Source: CAYXNZ01 sp964553705 (GTDB taxonomy: Bacteria; Patescibacteriota; Patescibacteriia; Patescibacteriales; GWC2-42-12). Taken from it: DNA of 12,180 bases. Location of the stretch: contig CAZKKV010000027.1 in NCBI GenBank assembly GCA_964553705.1, positions 1 through 12,180 of the forward strand. The letters are read 5' to 3'. This document shows positions 6,519 through 12,180 of the stretch, piece by piece (the stretch's first letter is position 1; each line of letters begins with the position of its first letter). Both the position numbers and the translations under genes were made by a program. The notes under the pieces are model-generated. The model ran no database searches. It saw only the letters and a list, made by a program, of their open reading frames with translations, and was not told the DNA's origin.

Positions 6519-7487
6519 ATGAACGAAACTATTTTTCAAACAAATATTTTTATCAAGGAGGCAATCGTGAAAACGGTTGCCTATTTTGACATGTTTGATT
6601 TTCCATTGACTGATTTTGAAATTTGGCAGTATCTAGAAATACCGTGCGATTTAAGCGAGGTGGTTAAAATTTTAGAAATTGGTATAGAAAAAATTGAATA
6701 CCGTGACGGTTTTTATTTTTTAGCCGGACGTAAAACAATAATTGAAACCAGAAAAAGGCGATATAATTACACTGATAGAAAAATCAAGCGGGTCAAGTTT
6801 CTTTGCCGAATTTTTAGATTTATTCCTTGGATAGAATTAATTGCTATCGGTAATTTGATTGGCCAGCATAATTTAAGAGACCAAAGTGATATTGATTTGT
6901 TTATTGTTACTCAGAAAAAAAGAATTTGGATTAGCCGTTTTTTTTGCGTGGCAATTACAAAAGTTTTTGGTTGGCGGCCGACAGAAGAAAATTCGCGTGA
7001 CAAGATATGTTTAAGTTTTTTTATTAGCAAAGACAGTCTTGATTTATTTGATTTACAATTAGATGGAGGCGATATTTATTTTAAATATTGGCTGGCTGGC
7101 TTGATGCCGATTTATGATTCTGGTGATTGTTATAAGAAATTAATAAAAGCTAATCAATGGTTAAAGAGGGAATTGCCGAATTTAACTAGTCGAGCAATCA
7201 GCTCAAGAATAAAAGTCAAACCTGTGCTGTCGGAATATGCCAAAGAGATAATAGATTTATTTATCGGCGGATTGGAGCCGCAGTTTAAGTCTTGGCAGAT
7301 GAAAATCATGCCACCTGTTTTGAAAAAAATGGCAAACAAAAATACTAATGTAGTTATTATCGATACTATTTTAAAATTTCATGAAAACGACAGGAGGAGG
7401 TATTATCAAAATAAATTCAAAGAGAAGATTAAAGAGCTAACAAGAGGTTTTGAGATGAACATAGAAAATTTACTAGAAAAATTATAA
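6519..7487 (+). CDS. Winged-helix/nucleotidyltransferase-like protein (322 aa)
   Basis: The N-terminus (YFDMFDFPLTDFEIWQYL, about residues 22-39) resembles the winged-helix segment found before nucleotidyltransferase domains in CPR proteins. Next comes a nucleotidyltransferase-like core: G111-N, then QSDIDLFIV with the metal-binding-type pair D124-x-D126. The Gly-Ser of the classical motif is replaced by Gly-Asn, so catalysis is uncertain. The rest is helical and unrecognised. Two starts compete: ATG 6519 without an SD, and GTG 6567, which has a perfect AAGGAGG (6555-6561) 5 nt upstream and would drop 16 residues. The stop is one base before the ATG of the next gene, so the two are probably translationally coupled and may work together in surface polysaccharide formation; that link is inferred from position only. 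The substrate is unknown. Confidence 0.75.
   Translation: MNETIFQTNIFIKEAIVKTVAYFDMFDFPLTDFEIWQYLEIPCDLSEVVKILEIGIEKIEYRDGFYFLAGRKTIIETRKRRYNYTDRKIKRVKFLCRIFRFIPWIELIAIGNLIGQHNLRDQSDIDLFIVTQKKRIWISRFFCVAITKVFGWRPTEENSRDKICLSFFISKDSLDLFDLQLDGGDIYFKYWLAGLMPIYDSGDCYKKLIKANQWLKRELPNLTSRAISSRIKVKPVLSEYAKEIIDLFIGGLEPQFKSWQMKIMPPVLKKMANKNTNVVIIDTILKFHENDRRRYYQNKFKEKIKELTRGFEMNIENLLEKL
6555..6569 (+). promoter_or_regulatory. Strong ribosome binding site with GTG inside the nucleotidyltransferase ORF
   Basis: AAGGAGG at 6555-6561 lies 5 nt before GTG 6567, in frame with the ORF. Most genes here lack an SD, so a full consensus match in this position suggests that GTG 6567 is the main or an alternative start. 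It may instead be a chance result of a Lys-Glu-Ala codon string. Confidence 0.45.
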
Positions 7488-7488
7488 A

Positions 7489-8823
7489 ATGGAGAAATTA
7501 TTTGAAAAAAAATTAAGTAAAATCATTGAATATGGCATGTATCTTTTAGCTTTTGTTTTACCGTGGCAGACCAGGTGGATTATTAAGCCAGGCATGATAA
7601 ATAACGGTTATAGCGAGTATTTGACTATTAGCTTGTATGTCGTTGATGTTTTGGTTGTTTTATTGATTATTTTTTGGGCGGTTTACAAATTTAATAAAGG
7701 TATAAAGGATAATAAGATAAATATTTTTTGGTGGCTAGTGGCCGGCTTGGAGCTGGCTATTTTTATTTCTATTTTTTTTGCTTGCGACAAAGGATTGGCG
7801 ATTTTTTATTATTTAAGGTTTCTTTTGGCTATTGGTTTTCTTTGGCTGGTAGCTAGTGTCAGTTATAATGAAGCGAAATTTATTTTGAGTTTATTGGCGG
7901 GGATTTTTATTCAGGCATGTTTGGCGATTTGGCAATTTTTAACACAAGATAGTTTTAGCTGCAAGTGGCTTGGTTTGACTGGCCATTGGGCCGGCAATTT
8001 AGGCGCGTCGGTAGTGGAAGCCGGCGGTGAGAGATGGCTGAGAGCCTATGGCGGGATGGATCATCCGAATATTTTTGGCGGAGTAATGGCGGTTGGCATA
8101 ATTTTGGCAATACTTTTTGAGCTGGGTTTTTTCGGCAAAAAAAACTCGGTAAAATTATCAAGCCTGCTAAAAATTTTTAATTTGGTTTTTTTTGTTGCTT
8201 TGTTTTTTAGCTTTTCGCGCAATGCTTGGCTGGGATTGGTCTTTGGATTGGTTGGCTTGCTTGTTTTGAGTTTACCCGGCAAGAAATTGATTAACCAAAA
8301 AATAATTTTGGAATACTTGGTATGTTTTTTTATATTACTTTTTGTTTTATTGAGTCAGTTTGGCGGGTTAGCAGGCATCAGAATAAGCGGGGAGGGGAGA
8401 ATTGAAAATCAGTCAATTAACGAGAGAGTTGCATCAAACAAAGAAGCAACAGAAATCATAAAAGATAATTTTTTCTTTGGTTTAGGTATTGGCAATTACA
8501 TCCTTGAACAAAAAAATAGAGATACAATGAATAGGTCGAGTTGGGAATATCAACCAGCTCATAATACGTATTTTTTAATTTGGTCAGAGATAGGAATTAT
8601 TGGTTTGCTATTTTTTATTTCTATTATTGCCTTTTTAATTTGGGCATTATTTTTTCAATCAAGCCAAGAATTTTTTATTGTTTTGATATTGATACCGACA
8701 GCTATGTTTCTTTTTGATCACTGGTGGTGGAGCTTACATTTTGGCGTGATATTTATGGCGCTGATTGGCGGAATTGTTTTTAGAAAAATAAAGATGATAG
8801 AACAAAATAAAAAAACAGAATAG
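7489..8823 (+). CDS. O-antigen ligase/polymerase-like membrane protein (444 aa)
   Basis: A polytopic inner-membrane protein with about 10-12 hydrophobic segments, matching the WaaL/Wzy_C (O-antigen ligase) superfamily in length and motif order. Visible family motifs are GGMDHPNIFGG (His192), FSFSRNAWLGL (Arg244), NERVASNKEATEIIKDNFFFGLGIGNY in the large outside loop (about residues 315-340), and PAHNTYFLIWSEIGIIGLL (His358). Conserved Arg and His residues in this family take part in transferring lipid-linked glycans. In a CPR-type cell the acceptor is unlikely to be classical lipopolysaccharide, so glycan polymerisation or protein glycosylation are alternatives. ATG 7489 overlaps no SD and follows the previous stop by one base, pointing to translational coupling. 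Ends with TAG and is followed by a hairpin terminator. Confidence 0.88.
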   Translation: MEKLFEKKLSKIIEYGMYLLAFVLPWQTRWIIKPGMINNGYSEYLTISLYVVDVLVVLLIIFWAVYKFNKGIKDNKINIFWWLVAGLELAIFISIFFACDKGLAIFYYLRFLLAIGFLWLVASVSYNEAKFILSLLAGIFIQACLAIWQFLTQDSFSCKWLGLTGHWAGNLGASVVEAGGERWLRAYGGMDHPNIFGGVMAVGIILAILFELGFFGKKNSVKLSSLLKIFNLVFFVALFFSFSRNAWLGLVFGLVGLLVLSLPGKKLINQKIILEYLVCFFILLFVLLSQFGGLAGIRISGEGRIENQSINERVASNKEATEIIKDNFFFGLGIGNYILEQKNRDTMNRSSWEYQPAHNTYFLIWSEIGIIGLLFFISIIAFLIWALFFQSSQEFFIVLILIPTAMFLFDHWWWSLHFGVIFMALIGGIVFRKIKMIEQNKKTE

Positions 8824-8842
8824 GCGAGAGAAGGTAAATTTT

Positions 8843-8869
8843 AAGACAGCTATTTCGTAGTTGTTTTTT
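8843..8869 (+). terminator. Terminator after the O-antigen ligase-like gene
   Basis: A roughly 10-bp stem with two G-T pairs (8843-8852 with 8858-8867) closes a TTTCG loop and runs into a six-T tract. It begins 20 nt after the stop codon. Confidence 0.65.
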
Positions 8870-8942
8870 AATACTAGATTTATGGAAGACAATGCGGATT
8901 CATAATGATTGTGGATAAGTTTGACGAAAATTTTTATTTTTC

Positions 8943-8980
8943 AAGCGGTTTAAATAATAAGCCGTTTTTTTTATTTTTTT
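8943..8980 (+). terminator. Second terminator, with a long T tract
   Basis: CGGTTTA (8946-8952) pairs with TAAGCCG (8958-8964) with one G-T pair, extended by AAG/TTT below, and is followed by an almost unbroken T run of more than 12 bases. It may back up the first terminator or end a short transcript arising between the two. Confidence 0.65.
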
Positions 8981-9173
8981 CATTAAATTTTGCATGAAAA
9001 AGAACAGATAGAATAATGATAATTTACTGGTAAAAATTAGACTAAAGTAAGGGTAAAAAATGATACTATCAAATTTGTATTTATTTGATTTTTGTAGCAA
9101 TTTTATGGCATAAAAAACATCTTTACTAAAGTTTTTCACAAAATTTAAATCAACAATAAAGTGTGTAAAAATA

Positions 9174-9182
9174 TGGTATAAT
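9174..9182 (+). promoter_or_regulatory. Extended -10 promoter element for the HTH/surface protein gene
   Basis: TGG followed by a perfect TATAAT (9177-9182) fits an extended -10 promoter; the region 17 bp upstream has no good -35. Transcription from about 9189 would give a leader of roughly 150 nt containing the tandem repeat at 9194-9214. A weaker TATAAA at 9292-9297 is closer to the gene. Confidence 0.4.
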
Positions 9183-9193
9183 TAATGATATCA

Positions 9194-9214
9194 GAATGAT
9201 GTTGGAATGATGTT
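9194..9214 (+). repeat. Tandem 10-bp direct repeat next to the promoter
   Basis: GAATGATGTT occurs at 9194-9203 and again at 9205-9214, a spacing of 11 bp or one helical turn, with a degenerate third GGGATGAT at 9218-9225. It starts about 12 bp after the -10 element, a position suited to a regulator binding one DNA face. Confidence 0.5.
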
Positions 9215-9337
9215 AAAGGGATGATAATTATTATTGTAAATATTTACTAATTTTAGACGATAAATAGAGTTAAGAATATCAATTAAAAAGATATAAAAAA
9301 ATAGAAAATTTAAGACAACTTCAGCAATAAAATCCCC

Positions 9338-9604
9338 ATGCGAAGAAAGGTCTCAAACGATGAGAAAAAATTAATATCTCTGAGAAATATTTCTCAAAAC
9401 AGTCAGTATAGTCCAGTCTATATTTCTTTGTTAGTGCAAAGAAAAAAGTTAAAAGCAAAAAAAGTCGGTCGCAACTATTTCACCACCAAAGAATGGTTTA
9501 ATGAATATCTCGAAAGACATGCCAGAGATAATAAGCGAGACATGCTTGTTTCTAACGAGTTGATTAAACCGAAAGTTGAGGCAGAGACGCGAATTGAAGA
9601 ATAA
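9338..9604 (+). CDS. Helix-turn-helix N-terminal part of a giant surface protein, ended by in-frame TAA (88 aa)
   Basis: Residues of about 12-60 (LISLRNISQNSQYSPVYISL, then LVQRKKLKAKKVGRNYFTTK and EWFNEYLERH) form an HTH/MerR-like DNA-binding-type domain: a helix-turn-helix, a basic wing (RKKLKAKKVGRNYF) and a final amphipathic helix. After an acidic tail the frame meets TAA at 9602-9604. The same frame then continues without another stop to the window end, so this is best read as the N-terminal part of one long gene broken by a single stop, or as a separate small regulator. ATG 9338 has no SD; a stop at 9311-9313 limits upstream extension. Direct DNA binding is inferred from the fold only. 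Confidence 0.7.
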   Translation: MRRKVSNDEKKLISLRNISQNSQYSPVYISLLVQRKKLKAKKVGRNYFTTKEWFNEYLERHARDNKRDMLVSNELIKPKVEAETRIEE

Positions 9605-12180
9605 TTTCAGCCGATTGAAGTTTCATCAGAAAAGATTGAACCAAAAGATATCTTACCAGAGAAGAAAGAAATTTTTGAAGAAAAGAGATTGGAGAAAGTA
9701 ATAGAAGATAATTTAAATGATATTCAAGAGATTTCGATTAAGCGCATCGTAGATATTGATGAGGAAATAAAAAATAACTGGACTGATAGTTTAGAGAATG
9801 AAAAAAAGTTTTTCGAGAAAGAGATGAGTGAAGCGGTCAAGCTAGACGTTGGTATAAAGACTAGACAGAGAAAAATTGTTAGTCGTCGTAAAAGAGAAGA
9901 AGCAGCTGAAAAAATAATTAAAGAAACAAAATTAAGTTTAAAAGATTTTCAAAATAGAATTATTTTCGGATTAGTATCTGATTATAGAAAAATTTTTGTG
10001 TCAATTAAGGTTTTTGGTTTTTGGCTTGCTGTCGGTATTGCCAAAATACGAAAAACGGTTGGCGGTTATTTTTTCCCAAAAACTAAAATTTTGGCCGACT
10101 TGGTAAAAAAACAAATTCCTCGATTTTTAAATTTTTATTGGTGGACAAAAACTTTTAGTGAATCAGCCAAAAAAGAAGCAGCGAAAAAAGTTTATCAGCC
10201 GGTGCAGAAAATTAAAACTGGTCCAGCATGGGCAGCTAAACTGGCGACTGCTGGCTTGGGCGCCTTGGTCGTTTCTGTTATGCTGGGCTTATTTGTTCCT
10301 GGCGCTACGGCTCATATCGGTAAAATTTTCGATCAAAGCATAATTGATTCTGGTAAAAAAATAAAAGTCGTAGTTGGAAAAATTATTCATGGTAAAAATG
10401 CGAATGATTTAAGAAATAATTTTACTGATTCGACTTTTGGAAAACATTATACTAAATGGAACGAAAAATTAATAGATAAAAGTATTGATATAGCAATTAG
10501 CTTGGAAGACAATATTAAACACAGAAATAAACTTGTTGCCAAAAGATTGGGCGTAGTAGGAGATCAAGTAATTTTTATCGCTAAATTTTGGCAGGGTGAA
10601 TACAATCAAAAGATTGAGCCAGTCACCAACAAGGGAGTTGAACTTGTTGAGATGACAGCGAATAAAGTCGTTGGAATTCTGAATGATAAATTTATTCAGA
10701 CAAATTTAGTTTTTAAATTATTACCTAATCAAATACAGAAGATTGGTCAAAGTAGTTTGGGTACAGTGATTAGTTTCGCCGATAACCTGGGACAAACTAG
10801 CCAGAAAATAATCAAAGATATATCTGGATTAGTAATTAGCGATGAAAGAAACAAAAGCCAAAAAGGCCGAGTAGCTGGTGTAACAGAAGAAAAAGAGGAA
10901 CAATTCACTAGCCGATTATTAGCGATGGCCAGTATTACAGCTAATCGTAGTCGACAAGTTGTTGATTCGGCCAAAGACAATGTTAAGGTAGCTTTTAATC
11001 AGTCAGCTGATGCACAAAAAGACTTGTCTTATATTCTCGGAGAGAAGATGGTTGATTTAACTTTAGCTAGTGCTCAAAAGGTAGCTAGATATTCCCAGTC
11101 AAGTTCAAATAAATTAGCGCAAGCCACTACAAAAGCCAAAGAAACTAATCAAGCAATCAAAGAATATAATCAGTCAGGCAAAGATTATTTAGCTAAAGAG
11201 ACAGTTAGATCAGCTCTGTCATTAGGAGATATTTATACCAGAGTGATTGATTTTATTATTCCAGATAGTTTGAAGTCTCGTTATGCTCAAATGTATCAGA
11301 CTGATACAGAGGAGAAATTAGTTGAAACAGAAAGAATAGTTACTGGACCAGTTAGTACCCAAATGATTGTTAGACAACCTTTGTCTAATCCAAATAAAAT
11401 TAATGGCAATCTAGATATTACTGGTAATGTTTATGCCAATCAAGAATTAAATGTTGGTGGACCAGCTAGATTTGATGATAAATTAACTGTTCTTGGTGGC
11501 GTTGATATATTAAACGGTCTATACAACAGCCAAGGAATACTGAAAATCGATGACGATCTACAAGTAACGCATTCTTTGACTACTAAAACCCTAAGAGTTG
11601 AAGGTAAATCAGAATTTTCAAATACTATTAACGCGGTTGATATTTGGGCGAACAATTTACTTGCTAGAGAAAATCTAAGAGTAGTTGGCGATTCAACTAT
11701 TCAAGGTAATGAAACTATTGAAGGTGATTTAACTGTTAACGGATCTTTTACTTCTGGTCAGGCAATTTTTGCTAATTTGGGTGTTACGGGATTACTTGGC
11801 GTGAAAGGTGCATCAGTTGGTGAATATGGGTTATTTTCTTCTGGCGTAACTACTTTAAGAGGTGATGTTAATATCACTGGTAGAATAGACGCTGATAATA
11901 TTTTGGACATTGATAAATCTTCAGCTGTTGCTCTAACGGTTGGTGATGGTACGACCAACACTTTTACCGTTAATACGTCTAGTGACATTATTACTTTGGC
12001 AGGTACAACTTACTTTAATGGTCCAACGATTTTTAACGGCGATATGGATTTAAACGGCGCTCTAGATATAGATGTAGTTTCTACTTCGGCTCTGACAGTT
12101 GGTGATGGCATAGATGATAATTTAAGAGTTGATACAGTTAATGACCAACTAATTTTTGGTAATTCTTCTACCACTGATAC
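9605..12180 (+). CDS. Giant membrane-anchored beta-repeat surface protein, C-terminus outside window
   Basis: This frame continues that of the preceding HTH part across its TAA and stays open for 858 codons to the window edge. Numbered from ATG 9338: an acidic/basic linker (about 90-200); a hydrophobic stretch (IFVSIKVFGFWLAVGIAKI, about 219-237); a basic segment; a clear transmembrane helix at about 303-325 (LATAGLGALVVSVMLGLF); a long polar helical region (about 330-640); then from about 689 repeated short beta-strands with LTVLGG, LRVEGK, LRVVGD, LTVNGS and ALTVGDG, typical of beta-helical or fibre-like surface proteins. The likely topology is N-terminus inside, repeats outside. If translated separately, the first in-frame ATG is at 9824, with no convincing SD. 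I know no function; an adhesin or fibre role is inferred. The gene may be intact with an assembly error, or split. Confidence 0.8.
11930..12108 (+). repeat. Internal coding repeat, about 159 bp (53 aa) period
   Basis: A 20-bp sequence at 11930-11949 recurs at 12089-12108 with two differences; both encode ALTVGDG. The period of 159 bp keeps the frame and defines one repeat unit of the beta-rich region. Further copies would be expected past the window edge. Confidence 0.65.

Larger units (their letters stand above)
8824..9337. other. AT-rich intergenic region with terminators and a promoter-like zone
   Basis: Besides the two terminators (8843-8869 and 8943-8980) it holds an extended -10 element (9174-9182), a tandem GAATGATGTT repeat (9194-9214) and a 12-bp palindrome GTAAATATTTAC (9236-9247). 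A minus-strand frame at 8900-9139 rests on a GTG without an SD, is mostly Phe/Lys/Tyr/Leu, and covers the terminator, so it is not called. No RNA gene is recognised. Confidence 0.55.

Noticed and set aside
8900..9139. 79-codon minus-strand frame in the intergenic region
   Set aside because: GTG start without an SD, low-complexity Phe/Lys/Leu/Tyr content typical of AT-rich noise, and it overlaps a clear plus-strand terminator.
10747..11988. Minus-strand frames at 10747-10980, 11440-11655 and 11758-11988, and the plus frame 10158-10343
   Set aside because: All are shadows inside the long plus-strand surface-protein frame, which is continuous from 9605 to the window end.
9338..12180. Alternative genetic code explaining the in-frame stop
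   Set aside because: Recoding known in some CPR lineages concerns UGA, not UAA. Other genes here end normally with TAA or TAG and contain no in-frame stops.
11402..12180. CRISPR array or tandem DNA repeat array
   Set aside because: The repeats are degenerate, in frame and explained by protein repeat units; there are no regular spacers.

Overview
The window looks like a piece of an AT-rich, small-genome bacterium, most likely a member of the Candidate Phyla Radiation (Patescibacteria). This is inferred from gene content and style: short intergenic spaces, few Shine-Dalgarno (SD) sequences, an RmuC with a reduced N-terminus, a winged-helix/nucleotidyltransferase protein next to an O-antigen-ligase-like membrane protein, and a giant helix-turn-helix/membrane/beta-repeat surface protein. 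No RNA gene, CRISPR array or transposase was recognised. All genes appear to use the standard bacterial code; the visible stops are TAA or TAG.

Layout. 1-1020 (+): the 3' part of a fused Memo-AMMECR1 protein that starts before the window. 1037-1062: an inverted repeat. 1121-1815 (+): a compositionally distinct cassette with a putative promoter, an SD-led 10-codon leader ORF ending in Pro-Pro-Pro-stop on a C8 tract, a 158-aa secreted or anchored protein of unknown function, and a strong terminator. 1849-4843 (-): uvrA with its own promoter and terminator, convergent with the cassette. 5099-5118: a perfect 20-bp palindrome just upstream of rmuC (5177-6262, +). 6298-6415: a palindromic intergenic repeat. 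6519-8823 (+): a two-gene operon of a nucleotidyltransferase-like protein and a polytopic O-antigen ligase/polymerase-like protein, followed by two hairpin terminators. 9338 to the window end (+): a very large reading frame, interrupted by one in-frame TAA at 9602-9604. It encodes an HTH-like N-terminus, a charged linker, a transmembrane helix, a long helical region and repetitive beta-structure, and it runs off the window.

How the genes fit together. UvrA (nucleotide excision repair) and RmuC (limits recombination-associated rearrangement) are both DNA-maintenance genes, but they are divergent and separately promoted. The O-antigen-ligase-like gene and the large repeat protein point to cell-surface construction. 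The two most unusual items are the giant DNA-binding-like/surface protein with its in-frame stop, and the poly-C leader ORF ahead of the foreign-looking secreted protein. In the latter, a one-base change in the C tract would fuse the leader in frame to the main gene.
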